Shown one piece after another: positions 13,443 through 25,495 of a DNA stretch of 64,000 nt. Every line of letters starts with the position of its first letter. Position 1 is the stretch's first letter. The notes beneath the pieces are model-generated. The model was given only the letters and a program-made list of their open reading frames with translations, made no database searches and was not told the origin of the DNA. The DNA lies in contig BDGG01000002.1 of assembly GCA_001949185.1 (NCBI GenBank), forward strand, positions 5,198,448 through 5,262,447, in the 5' to 3' direction. Position numbers and translations under genes: made by a program. This stretch comes from Ramazzottius varieornatus. Its lineage: Eukaryota > Tardigrada > Eutardigrada > Parachela > Ramazzottiidae.

Positions 13443-15227
13443 TTGAAGGGTTGTCATTTCGACATGATTGTTCACTTCTTCATCATGGCCCTGACAGATA
13501 TCTTCATCGCAAAATCACACTCGATATTGGGAATTCTTCTGGTATCCTTTATCGTAGCAGTTTCTGGGCGAGTGAAACAGTACCAGGGTTTTGCCCCATG
13601 GGAAGCAGCTCTGGTGCCTGCTGGGACCTTCATCCCTTTATCCGAGGTTGCTCATAACCTTCCAGGTTTTCCAGCTAGCCTAAAACCGTCCGCTCTTGCT
13701 GCACAACTGGATGCAGATGCCGCCCAGACCATTGTTGAGAGTGTTGTCGAGGAGGTCTTCACCCATGGCGTTCACAGACCAAGTCCGTCGAAGCGCTACT
13801 TGGCAGGTATCGTACCATTAGGAAGCATGAGACTACCCATGGGTATCTTCGTTCCGGAATCGGCGGCAGATGACATACTGGCTTCCACGAACACGAGTAC
13901 GAGGATCCGGAAGAAGGTGTCGGCTAGCGTGAGGAAAGTCGTCCGACGGCTGCAGACGGAGGTCTCGGCAGTGAAGGACAACCGAAGGGCCTTTCAGTAC
14001 CGACGCGCTTTCAATGGGCTTTCGCCTTTGGAAGCCGTGTACATCCCTCGAGGATACTATATCCCGTTGACATCTCTTACCAACGGTCTTTCTGGTCACT
14101 CGGTGCATTCGGCCAAAGCTATTGTGGACCTGAACTATCTGTCGGGCATCAAACCACTAGATGTGATATCACTTCCGGGTGGCATCTTCGTGCCGCATCG
14201 GATGAATGGATTTCCCGACGCACTACCGGAAATCATTCCAGCCAAACCAACAGGTACAAAACCTCTGCCTGAGCACTATCAACCCCATCGATAAAGAAAT
14301 CTTGCTCTGTTAAAGGCGCTCCTCTTGGCAATGGAGATATTGTCGCAACCTTTCCACCTGACGCTACTACAGTTTCATCCACCGCAGCAACTTCAACTCC
14401 CACATCAGGGAACCCAGGAAATAACAATAACACCAACGGTGATCCTACGATGCCACCAGAAGAGCCGCCTGTAACAGACGCGCCAGCGACAACGCCGAGT
14501 TCCTCGGCCACGACTCCGTCCGGAAATGGCAATTCGACGGGCTCTCTCGAATGTGTTCCGGGACCCAACCTGATACCGGGCTGCACGACTTCAAATTCCG
14601 GTACGTTATCCACGATTGCAACTGCAGCATCACCAGCTGCAAACTCGTCTGCAACCACCCCGGCTGCTCTTGTGGAAGATTTTTCTCTTGGTTCTACCGC
14701 TACATCTGTTAATGTAACCACTTCTACTGTTGATGCTTTCCCCTCTGTTCTTTCGCCTAACACTAGTGCAACTTTTGGTCCTCAAGTAACTCCTCAGAGT
14801 AACGGAGATACCCCGCCAGTACCTTCCGGGAGTATCACGGCTCCTCCACCATCACTTCCGAGTCCTGTAACTCATGGAACTTCCGCAATCCCCGATGGGG
14901 CGTCGGCGTGAATGCCTCGCTTTCGCTTCTGCTTTTCTTTTGAAGTTCTCTGGGTTTGAGCTGGTGGTCTGCTGCAGTTGTAAAGGATTTCCCCGCATAT
15001 ATGGGGGTTGTTTCCAGTAAAGATAAATGCTCTTTATAGTCACTCCCACTCCACCCCCGCCTGCTCCGCTCGAGACAATTAATCCTTCGCTGCCTACGCA
15101 GAAACCGGTCGGTCCTTCGCATTCTGTTCGTTTCGAAGTGCTTTTACCGCCAGGAACACAGTACGAAAGAAATCCTCCGACAGTGTGGGTTGTGGCGCCC
15201 GGCCCTGAGGATGGACCACAGTTTTAA
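13443..15227 (+). CDS. Secreted four-repeat protein with Ser/Thr/Pro-rich tail (unrecognised family, member 1)
   Basis: No known family recognised. Likely exons are 13443-14253, 14316-14600 and 15040-15227, 427 residues. An N-terminal hydrophobic stretch (ILGILLVSFIVAVSG) looks like a signal peptide; an in-frame methionine at 13485 may be the true start. The ordered part holds four copies of a 17-18 residue motif of the form G-[FIL]-x-P-[WL]-x(4)-[LI]-P-x-G-x-[FY]-[IV]-P. They lie at about residues 49-66, 122-138, 192-208 and 235-251. A basic helix (RKVVRRL) lies between copies 2 and 3. The tail is rich in Thr, Ser, Pro, Ala and Asn, mucin-like. If the donor at 14601 is skipped, the frame stays open to a stop at 14909-14911, giving a longer Thr/Ser-rich tail (468 residues), so two isoforms are possible. 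The same module heads the next gene, a tandem paralogue. Confidence 0.7.
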
Positions 15228-15588
15228 ATTTTGTCGCAGACCTTCTAATGCATGTTTGCAATGCACAAATATGCGATTGAGTTTTACTTTCAGTTCTTCT
15301 GCTTTCCAGCGATAGCGGTACCATTGTGACGTTGTAGAGAGAGAATTGTTTTTCTCCTTCAAGTGCCACTTTCGGCGAGCGCGACAAGGGGTTTGCTGAC
15401 ATCTTCACAATTTCTGCGAAATCCACTGGTCTGAGCACGTCTCGGTGCGTACTTGGGCGCGTGCTTGTGAGTCCTCATCGAGAAAGATTGCATTCCCGTT
15501 TTGAATACGTCGTAGCAAATGAGACCTGAGTAAAGTCCAGTAGGTTTCCTAAGGACCGGAAACCCGACTTCCGATAACTCGTTTAGAC

Positions 15589-18500
15589 ATGCAGCATCCG
15601 GATCCCAGTTTTCTTCTGGTCCATCTTTTTTCTGTAGCGTTCCAGCTCGTAGAGGTTCTAAGTCTGAAAGCAGGTTCGAAGCCTGGCGGCATTTCACCGC
15701 TAGCCGCGAGCTTTCATGCGAAAAAGTTTGATGGGTTCCAGTACCTCGATCCGGTGTTGATCCCTGTAGGAACTTACATCGCTTTGGATTCTATTCCATC
15801 TAACTATACGCTATATCACCATGGCGGTAACTCTAGCTTTGATTTGGGATCGCTTGTGGCCGATATTGTGGAGACGGAAATCGGCGACGCGGAAGAAGAA
15901 GCCAAGGAGCTTTCCCCGCGCGCGCGTGCGGCTTCCTTGTTCGACAACGCCCCGATAAAGGTACACCTGGCGTCATCTTTTAATATGGCCGTTCTGAATG
16001 TCATCTGCAAGCTTTCGGTTACCATTATTGTATGGATGAGAATGATATCTTTCGTATTGTAGGGTCTTGCCGGTATTCGACCGTTGTCCACCACTCGATT
16101 CCCCATGGGTATCTTCATTCCCGACAGGCTTGTCAACGAAACTCTGACTGGTGGCGCCGATCCGCTTGCGGCCGGGATTGAACCTGAAGGGAAGATCGCT
16201 CGGGCTGTCCAACTGAAAGTATTCAGGGGCATTCGCAAAGTCGTCACCAAACTGAAAAGCCTGGCCCGTCAACGTCAAAGCCGACCTCAACAGCCACTGG
16301 ACTACAACGCCACATTTGGTGGGATCTCTCCGTTCGAGGCGTGAGTCGGTTGTGCATTTTTGGAAAAGCAGTGTGCCTTCCATATTGACAAAGTTCTTTC
16401 TTTGTTGCAGGGTGTACCTTCCAAGTGGGCTCTTCATTCCGCTTTCAGAAATCCCGGGTAGAAAAAGCGCTTTGCTATACAGAGCGGCTGCCAGTACCAG
16501 CATGTTTGAGGGGATCCGTCCACTCAACGTAAGACTGTAGCCAGTTGGGAGGAAAACATCGGTAGCTGCCCAATCTTCGTTGCAGGTCATGCAAGTATTT
16601 CCGGGAGTTTTCATCGGACACAGCCTGACAACCCTTCCCTCATTGCCACCCAGCGTTGTTCCCGTTCCCCCACCAATTGCACCCGATTCTGGTGATGAAG
16701 AAGAAGAAGAAGACGTTACGCCCACACCGCCACCACCCAATATAACAATGTAAGTTATGCTTTGATTACTCAGAACAGATTTCTCGACCCTTGAATCTTT
16801 TCCGGCGTGCTTTTGCTCATGGTGGTGCACGGTGATTCGTTCGTACCATTTTGCAGGACAAGGCCGGCGGAGACCGGTACGACTAAGGCCGCAGTAGCAA
16901 CAACTATACCACCGAAGATGTCTGATAGGTTAGCCAAGAAACGACTCTGAGATTCTACGAGGGTTTAGCAAAGAGATGAATTGACATTTGTCGACGTTTG
17001 CAGCGATATTGAAAAAGCGTTTATCACATTCGTGGAAGAGGAATACAATAACGTTGCGGAAACAGTTCTCAACCAGAACGCGGAAGCTACCTGGAAATAT
17101 GAAACCAATGTGACTGACTACAACAAGGCGGCAATGGTATAAGAAGTTATTATCCTAGTTCCTCTCGATGAACCATGGTAATTTTGTGATCCGAATTTTC
17201 CCGTAGATTGCTACAGAAGCAGTGATGGGCAATTTCACAGCGACCATCGCTTTCGGCATCCGATCCTACAAGTTCGAGGCGATCAAGAACGTGACGTACA
17301 AACGGTTGTACCTCAAGATCAGCAACCGTGGAGACTACAGCTTGTCCCCGGCAAGACTAGACGAGTTGACCAAAGTCAAAGCGAAGATGCAGGAAATCTA
17401 CTCGACCGGCGTTATCTGTGGCGACACCAAAATTTCAGTCGCCGACATCGCTTCTTGTCCGAAGGACAAACTTTGGAGTCTGTCTCCGGAAATCACTCGG
17501 CAGATGACGAGTTCGCGGAACACCTCCTTGTTGTTGCATATCTGGAAGTCTTGGAGAGACGCAACAGGAAAGAAGATGCGACCAGATTACCTGAAGTACC
17601 TGGAACTCAAGAATGAGTCCGCCGTAAACGATGGTAAAATTCATCCCATTGTTTTGATCTTTTCATAAGCTTGTTAAGTGGTAAACTAACCCTACTGAAT
17701 CTTTCAGGTTATCCTGACACTGGAATGGTTTGGCGAGAGCCCTATGTGGAAACCGACTACAAGTACTCCGATATTGATTTCATACAAGATGTGAAAGAGC
17801 TGTGGAACAGAACTCTTCCGGTAGGAGTTATTTTAGTTCTCAACTGTGAGAACCTTGAAGTAATAATATGATGCTTCAGCTTTATATCCATCTTCACGCC
17901 TACGTCAGGAAAACACTCATCAGGAGGTACCCGGAAGCAAAGATCAAGCCTAACGGACCAATTCCAGCACATCTGTTGGGTAACATCACTCCCATCAATT
18001 TTGAGTTGTTTCTGTGCAGCTGGACAGTGTATATTATTTTGTAGGCAGTCAATGGGGTTATGATTGGAGAAACCTCATCGAGTTCGCCAAGCCGTACCAG
18101 AAGACTCCTATTGAGAACCCAACGATAGAAATGAAGAAGCAAAACTGGACCGTCAGTAAGATGGCACGTACGGCAGAAAAGTTTTTGGTGGACTTGGGCC
18201 TGCCTCCAATGCCCAAAGAGTTCTGGGACAAGTCGATATTCGAGAAACCTGCTGACAGAAACATCTCGTGCACTGCTACGCAGATGGATTTCTTCAACAA
18301 GAAAGACTACCGGTACCTATAATCGTCCAAATATCATACCGTTGCGTCAGCAAACGCAATTGGCACTTTATTATTCGCAGAATCAAAATGTGCGCGGATA
18401 CAACGTTCCCTGATCTGATCGAACTCCATAAGTACATACGCCAAATTTTGGGTGATAATACGAACATCCATATCTTCCAAAATAATGATGATGCCTTATC

Positions 18501-19846
18501 TTTTACTTTGCAGTCAAATGGCGCTGGTCGAGTAAGTAATTTTCTTACTTAAATCGTTGTTTTGCAACGCGGAACCGGATTCCAGTGCGAAGTTTTATAG
18601 GCATAACATTCTCTACAAGGATCAGCTCGTGCCTTTCCGGACTGGTGCGAATGTGGGAATAACGTTAGCAAGTAAGTTTAAATAAGATCGATGTTACTTC
18701 AAAAATATTTGGTGCTTGACTCCGGCAAATGAAACAATTATTGTCATAGTGGGAAGTGCGATTACGTTGAGTGTCCAGACACCTGACCATCTTCGCAAAC
18801 TGAAGCTGTCCTCCATTCCCACGAATTTCAACAATGTCGACATGTGTAAGTGCCACTTCCGGGTCTGAGTGCCGGCATGCAGCGAATTCCGCACACGTTG
18901 CTTTTCTTCTTGGCAGTCAAGGATATAAACTTCCTGTACTCAATGGCTCTGCAAGAGGTCGCCCATCTTCCCTTTGTTTATCTGGTCGATAAGTACCGCT
19001 ACGATGTTTTTGCCGGAAAAATCAAAACAGACGAGCTAAACTCCAAATGGTGGAGCAGTGTGTACGTAACGTGCTTTAGGATGTTAATGTATCCATAGCT
19101 CTTACTCTCGCGTTCAAAAACCCATCATTGCTTGTAGGTTGAAAAACCAAGGACTATGTGCGCCGGTGGCTCGCACAGAAGAAGACTTCGACGCCGGATC
19201 GAAGTACCACGTCCCAGCTGACGTACCCTACATGAGGTAGGCTGACTTATATGACTTTTCATTGCGGAACAGACTGCGTGATATGAATCGTTGTGTTCCA
19301 GATATTTCGTGGCCGGAATCCTGCAGTTCCAGATTCACAAAGCATTGTGTGAACGCTCCGGCCATGTTGGTCCTCTGTACGCCTGCAACATTGATGGATC
19401 CAAGCAAGCCGGAAAGCTTTTGCAGTAAGTAGGCTCTTCATGCTGGTTCCCTGCCTATTGTTAGTTCTTTCGCACAGCCAACGCACTTCTTTCCTGTATA
19501 CAGGGAAGTCATGTCGCTGGGATCCAGCGTCCCGTGGCAGGTCGTTCTCGAAAAGCTCACCGGAAGCCCGAAGATGGACGCTAGTGCTCTGTTGGAGTAC
19601 TTCGAACCGCTGACCGACTGGCTGGAAAATTATAATTCCGATGGGAACAGTGTCGGGTGGGACTCATTGGCAGCCAGTGGTAAGAAAAAGAAACTCGGCA
19701 TTTTGGTCAACAGATTTCACTATATTTGAAACCAAGGTACCGAAAATCGACGCCAATCTATTTTATTCCACTTTATAGAGGCGATTTGCCCTCAAGATTC
19801 CTCGAGCTCCTCGGGATCACCGCCTGAACTTACGTCGTTCCCCTAA
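15589..19846 (+). CDS. Four-repeat module fused to a catalytically dead ACE (M2 peptidase) domain
   Basis: Eighteen exons: 15589-15960, 16063-16340, 16411-16528, 16586-16749, 16857-16928, 17004-17136, 17207-17633, 17708-17820, 17880-17979, 18045-18312, 18381-18431, 18586-18671, 18750-18845, 18917-19061, 19138-19236, 19302-19424, 19504-19679 and 19779-19846. They total 2889 nt, 962 residues. After a signal peptide come four repeats at about residues 49-65, 127-144, 211-228 and 251-267, in the same layout as the upstream gene. Then comes an acidic, proline/threonine-rich linker. From about residue 350 the protein follows angiotensin-converting enzyme: [62 protein letters not shown] and [11 protein letters not shown]. 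The zinc motif HExxH is replaced (LHNAKFYRH in its place) and the third zinc ligand Glu is Leu. It therefore resembles nematode ACN-1, a non-peptidase ACE relative. The last exon is uncertain; readthrough would stop at 19727-19729. Confidence 0.85.
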
Positions 19847-20809
19847 AAGACAGTCTTCCTAATTCCTATCATCGAGCAAGAACTTTACTTCGTTGACAGC
19901 TTCCTGGCCATGCATTTTGAACAACGGTGCAACTATAGTTATCGCACATCATCAGCTCTGCTGTGTATTGCGACGCAGCTGGAATAAAGTTCGACCGACC
20001 GTTCTTTCATTGCAAGTGCTCATCAGGGTGTCGTAGATTCTTGAAGTGTAAAAAGCAATGCACAGATTAAGCTCATAGTTTGTCACTGTTTGGCTGGAAG
20101 AATGCGCGGTGAATCTCTGTTTGTGGGATATTTTTTCTGTTCAGTTTATTCATAGTCTCACCGGAAGTTAGAAGCAACGCTGACTGTAGCGCACCTGCAG
20201 CTTTCTTCTTGCGATACGGTCACACGGATCACACGACGCCCCGCCATCTTCCTTATCGCGTTTGATCTTGATTGACAAGTTTTATGAATGGGTTAATTGT
20301 GGGCCATTCACAAATTCGTATTGAGTGGTCGTAGTGAGGCACTTTCTGCTCCGGTCCTTGATAGCTTTCCGATAATCGATATACCTCACTGAAGTCTGAA
20401 ACTCCAGCCTGTTCTCTTCATCCTCCCAACGATTACGGTCTGGTACGTCAGCAGACAAGCGAGCTGTTTGGGATATCGTTATCTCAGGCTAGGTTGGGTA
20501 TCAGCAATGACCAAGCTGCCACTTCCGCTGGAACCTCTATCCATTGCATGGTGCGGCAGTCGATGAGGTCGAGCTTCTAGGGAGAGAAGCAGCAAGATCC
20601 ACGCTTGGAGCAGGACGGTCAACTGACCCAGGAGAGGCTCCTGCTGAAAGTACTGGGCCAGCTACGGTTTGGGACGAGGATTTTCAGGTACCACCGTAGT
20701 GTTATTGTGCAACATTAGAGAATAAATGCATTAAAGAATAAGGCTTAGATGCATAAAGAAAGCTCGTACACGTGTGAACTATCTGTTGCAGATAATCCCG
20801 GGCTCCAGA
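19847..20809. other. Intergenic with probable TBL1 5' UTR exon and intron
   Basis: About 960 bp upstream of TBL1. A good donor (TTTTCAG|GTACC) at 20688 and a good acceptor (CTGTTGCAG) ending at 20791 suggest a 5' UTR intron at 20688-20791. The motif CCGCCATCTT, a YY1-like site, occurs near 20241-20250. I see no other gene. The open frames in the region are short and lack familiar content. Confidence 0.45.
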
Positions 20810-22947
20810 ATGTCGATGACGAGTGAAGAAGTCAACCTTCTAATTTACCAATACCTGATCGAGAGTGGTTTCACCCACACAGCCTTCAACTTTGTCAACG
20901 AGAGTCGAGCCAGTCAAACTAGCATCAACACGCAGTACATGTCTCCCGGAGCTCTCATCAAGATTATCCAGAAAGGGATACAGTTTGTTGAGTGCGAGAT
21001 TGCCGTAGCCACCAACACCAACTCCGCGCAGTTTGAGGAAGATCAACTATCCCTGATCGAAGCTGTGTCACCCGTTCTCGTCGCCAACCGACAAAAGAGA
21101 CTACAAGATCAAGCGCAAAGCAGACTGACGCAGTCTCATGCGCAGTCGGAAAGGCCAGAAGGACGCCGTAGCGAAGAGCCGCCGCATCGGGTACCCTTGA
21201 GAGATGATGCTAACCGCATTGGGGATGTGGGCTTGCTTGGATCGCAAGGTGTCCCGGAAAAGACCAAAGAGGAACTTGAGACGACGATATCGCCTTCAAG
21301 AGCCAGGTTTCTCCGAGGACATGAATCGGAGGTGTTCATCTGCGCATGGAACCCCAAAATGGTTTGTTGGATGAAAAATGAGAGCTCGGCGAACGGCGTC
21401 GGCAAGATTGCTTTCCCGAGTGGCGCATGTTTCAAACTATTAACAAATAGTGCGCGCCCCTTGGAAAAAAAACCATCTTGTCGAGTTTCTTTGCGGAGGC
21501 CTTAAACCAATAAGGACTAAAGACTAGGTCGTCTGTTGCCTATTCGTGATTGCTTTTTTCTTTTCGGTTGCAGGATATTCTGGCTTCTGGTTCGGGCGAT
21601 AGCACCGCAAGGATATGGAACTTGATGGATCCGGACAGCAGAGAAGCAAAGAGTTGTGTACTCTGGCATGCTGAAAGAAAGCCAAACGTACAACAAGCGG
21701 AGCCAGTCCAGAAAGGCGTCCACGATGTAACCAGCTTGGACTGGAACAAGGAAGGACAGTGCCTTTGCACAGGTATGCAGGTCCTTCTGTTTCTTTCTTG
21801 TTTATGATTTGTCCGTGAAGACATAATATTCAGTACTCGCTTGGGTGTTGTTGCGGGCTATATTGAAATGAGAGACCGGAAACACGGTGTGGTTACTCGA
21901 TCGTGTACATGCGTACGTTCTAGCTGTAGGTGCTCATGGTGCACATGTAGCCAGGTGTGTGCTGCGCGCTTCACATGTTTTTATTGATTCTGGATGTCTT
22001 TAGGCTCGTATGATGGATTTGCACGCATTTGGTCCAACAGCGGTGAGCTCATGAGTACGTTGGGCGCACATAAAGGTCCGATATTCGCCCTGAAATGGAA
22101 CAAGACGGGCACGCACATCCTGAGTGCGGGAGTGGACAAGTCGACCATCATATGGAACGCTGCTGAAGGAAAGCGAGAGCAGCAGTTTGCTTTTCATTCT
22201 GCACCCGCGCTCGATGTCGACTGGAAAGACGATAAGACATTCGCCTCCTGTTCGACGGACCAGTGTATCTTTGTCTGTCGGTTGGGCTCCGATAAACCAC
22301 TAAAAACCTTCCGTGGACATAACAACGAAGTCAATGCTATCAAATGGGATCCACAAGTAAGACTATCTAGATTACTGGTCATATGAGAAGCTTACTGACG
22401 TTGGTTTTTCTTAGGGAAGACTACTGGCGTCTTGTAGCGATGACCAGACGCTGAAGTTATGGAGTATGGACAGTCCGACCGCCATCCATGACTTGCAAGC
22501 ACACAAGAAGGAAATCTACACCATCAAGTGGAGTCCTTCCGGTCCGGGAACCGACAACCCCAACTGTAACGTCATGTTGGCCAGCGCCTCGTTCGATACT
22601 GTAAGAACAGAAGTGGAACTGGATTGAAGCAGTGTGGTCTCTGTCTTAACGAGCTGTTTTTACAGACTATCCGAATATGGGACGTCGAACAAGGCATCGG
22701 TATTCACACATTGAGCAGACATTCCGATCCAGTATACAGCGTAGCATTTAGTCCAGATGCACGATTATTGGCATCCGGTTCTTTCGATAAGCACATCTAC
22801 GTGTGGTCTACACAAACCGGCGCACTTGTCCATCAGTACACCAGTACCGGTGGTATCTTTGAGGTTTGCTGGAACCACCGCGGAGACAAACTGGCTGCCA
22901 GCGGTTCCGACGGATCAGTAGTGGTCCTCGATATGAGGAAACTATGA
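20810..22947 (+). CDS. TBL1: TBL1 (transducin beta-like 1 / ebi) co-repressor subunit
   Basis: WD40 protein of the NCoR/SMRT-HDAC3 co-repressor complex, acting in the nucleus as exchange factor between repressors and activators. Five coding exons: 20810-21361, 21574-21772, 22004-22356, 22415-22600 and 22666-22947. They total 1572 nt, 523 residues. The N-terminus has the LisH motif ([14 protein letters not shown]) and the F-box-like helix ([12 protein letters not shown]). A low-complexity Gln/Arg-rich linker follows. The WD propeller starts at [15 protein letters not shown] and runs to the C-terminus ([12 protein letters not shown]), with blades such as [28 protein letters not shown] and EIYTIKWSP. 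Start: the methionine whose [11 protein letters not shown] matches family N-termini. The first coding intron (21362-21573) is long because it contains a palindromic repeat; the other introns are 58-231 bp. Confidence 0.96.
21419..21480. repeat. Palindromic intronic repeat, copy A (TBL1 intron)
   Basis: AGTGGCGCATG at 21419-21429 is followed about 25 bp later by TGCGCGCCCCTTGGAAAAAA. The two ends are inverted relative to each other (GTGGCGCA versus TGCGC-CC), with a TTGGAAAAA tail. The same layout recurs at 37168, 40175, 59645 and 59718, always in an intron. Confidence 0.55.
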
Positions 22948-23167
22948 ATAGACTCCCCCTCGATATACATACAGTGCCCTTGTGTAATCACACACCTTAT
23001 GTTTTTAGCATATACTTTTGGCATTTGGTTACCTATGATTGTTCTCGTTTGTTTTTTATACCGTATATATGAAATACCTCTGGTTTTATACATAAACTTG
23101 TCTCGTTGAGTTATGGTGTCATGTGGTTACTGTTGTCATCAATTACCAGCTTTATTCTTCCGAAATC

Positions 23168-25495
23168 TTAGCCGCAACTTTCAGTCGTAATATTCTCATT
23201 GAAATCACGAAAAGACTGGATCATTTGAGGAGTAGTACGAGGTATTATGGACGATAAGCCAGCTCTCAGATGTCTCATAGACACGCGCTCTGCTCTCACT
23301 TCTGACTCTTGTAGGGCAGCCATTGCTGCTTCGGTGACGACTGCCGTAATCTGCAATACAAATTAAGTCAGTAAATAATGTCAAGCCGCAATGGAACCTC
23401 GCCTGAAACGAAGAGATATCCGCTTACCTCGGCGCCAGAGTATCCTTCGGTCCGCGTTACGAGCTCTTCATAGTCCACATCTTCTGCCACAGGCGTTTGA
23501 GCAAATCGGATATTCAGGATCTCTCTCCGCGTTTTACTGTCAGGTAAAGGAACGTAGATGAGACGATCAAGACGGCCAGGTCTCATTAGAGCTTTGTCAA
23601 TGATTTCGGGCCGGTTGGTAGCCGCGACGATGATCACGCTTTGCAGGCTTTCGATACCATCTAAAAAGCGTCATTCTCAAAATTACACGTCACTTACCAG
23701 GTTAGTCAGTCATACTCGATCCTCGAACAAAAACAATACGGACTGACGGACACACCCATTTCATTCAAGAACGTCGCCAAAACGCGATCTCCAACACTGG
23801 TTCCGCCTTTTCCGGATCCTCGAGCTGAAGCAATGGCGTCAATTTCGTCGATGAAGATGATCGATGGCGCGGACTTCCTAGCTCTGTTGAACACATCGCG
23901 TAAAGTCCGCTCAGACTCCCCAACCCACTTGTTGAAAATTTCTGGCCCTGAAAGAAACCATCGCTAGATGTACACCGTTTCGAAGTGATTGATACGAAGA
24001 GCGAGCGAAACATCGTCTAATTCAGATGTCACCTTTGATTGCAAGAAAATTCAAGCCGGCTTCCGTGGCTAAAGCTTTGGCGATCAACGTCTTGGAGTTT
24101 CCCGGCGGTCCGAAGAGCAGTATTCCTCTTGGCGGCTTGATACCCATTCTGACGAAGGCTTCTGGGTGTTGAAGAGGCCATTCCACGGACTGCTTGAGCT
24201 TCAGCTTGGTGTCGTCCTGACCGCCAATGTCCGTCCACCTTACCTACATGATAGAAAGACACTTATGATTTTCTTGCGCTAGGAAAATTGTTCTCCGATC
24301 TGTGATAGTTGGAATCACCTTTGGAACTTCGATTTGAATTTCTCGCAGAGCGCTTGGCTTCACATACGCCATTGCGTCGAGAAAGTCTTTGATGGAAATT
24401 AGAGGACCCGCATATTTGGGCGGAGGTCGACTTTCATCTATACTCAGTTCCTTCACCGCTTCCGATAAGTCCACTTCTTTTGGATGTTGCTTGTGACTAA
24501 GAAAACCCACGGTCTCTGTTAACAGCGTGTTCAACAACAAAATGAAGCAGTGCCTTACCGGTCATAAGCAATTAACCCAGCTTGCTTGCAGAGGTACTTG
24601 ATGTCGAGACCGACAAAACCATGAAGCTTGCTCGATATACTGGCCAGATCCTCCTCTGTAAGAGCACACTTCAAATTGTAAGTTAGAACTTTCAAGATAT
24701 CCAGCCTAAAAAATTCAGTCCCTCGCTGTAGATCTTCACAGACAAAGAAGATTCAATTCCAATGTTTCCAAGCCATGAAAAAGAAAGCTTACCTGTCGTT
24801 TGCAGTCGGAACAGATATCTCCACTTCCGTGTCAAGTCTATCCGGTCTTCTCAGCGAATGATGCAGAAGTTCTGGTTTACTACAAGTCGCGAGTACAACG
24901 ACAGGAGCTAAGAAAAAGAACAGTGTTAGTAAAAATACAAAACTTTGTTACTCAGCCCACGCTTAGAAAAAACGAAGCACAACCTACCGTCCGTTTCGCC
25001 CAGATCGTCCATTAAATTCACCAGCGTTCTGACGGCCTTACTTTCCTGCAAAGTCATATTCCCTGTTTCGTACTTCGGGCAAATGGTTTCTATTTCGTCG
25101 ATGAAGATGATCGAGGGAGTCTTCTCTTTGGCTTCTGCGAACACTCTGACCAGATGTGAGTCCATCTCGTCTCCGCCAGCATTCGACTTCGAACTATTCA
25201 GCACTTCCAAGGGCGAAATGCTCACAGAGAAGACTGACGATTCGGAGATGAGCGTCTTGGCCAACAAGGTCTTTCCAGTACCAGATGGACCGAATATCAT
25301 AACTCCGCGAGGCAGCTGTAGTCCCATACTTTTCCAGACATCAGTCTCTTTCAGCGATATGTTGATCAGCTTCTTCAAGATTCGGATCTGGCCGGACAGT
25401 CCCCCAATATCAGAGAAGTGGAGTTTCTTAGCGGTTCTGTTCTTCTTTGCTGACTGCTTCTTCCCAAATGTTTGAGATTGTGTGCTCAGCGCCAT
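23168..25495 (-). CDS. AFG2/SPATA5-type AAA+ ATPase
   Basis: Double-ring AAA ATPase; AFG2 releases maturation factors such as RLP24 from pre-60S ribosomes. Eight exons on the minus strand: 25495-24988, 24907-24793, 24705-24559, 24496-24319, 24243-24033, 23947-23756, 23660-23428 and 23350-23168. They total 1767 nt, 588 residues. D1 has LHFSDIGGL, Walker A GPSGTGKT, Walker B IIFIDEIE and RRPDRLD. D2 has VRWTDIGG, the AFG2-specific Walker [20 protein letters not shown], Walker [25 protein letters not shown] and a C-terminal helical part. Human SPATA5 has about 890 residues: here the whole N-terminal domain before D1 is missing from my model. An acceptor at 25531 with an open frame into the assumed start suggests an upstream exon exists that I could not place. 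Confidence 0.88.

Noticed and set aside
13833-15122. Long minus-strand open frames opposite the first four-repeat gene (for example 14233-14763)
   Set aside because: They are mirror frames of the Thr/Ser/Pro-rich coding strand; the plus strand has the signal peptide, repeats and splice sites.
15973-16830. 285-residue minus-strand open frame
   Set aside because: It overlaps plus-strand exons 2-4 of the ACE-fusion gene, which carry the conserved repeats; no family content on the minus strand.
18381-18531. Longer version of the ACE-domain exon running to a donor at 18532
   Set aside because: It cannot join the next exon in the frame that matches ACE (YKD...GAN); the donor at 18432 gives the correct phase. 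The zinc motif is absent in either version.
24945-25475. 176-residue plus-strand open frame
   Set aside because: Antisense to AFG2 exon 1, which contains Walker A and Walker B motifs.
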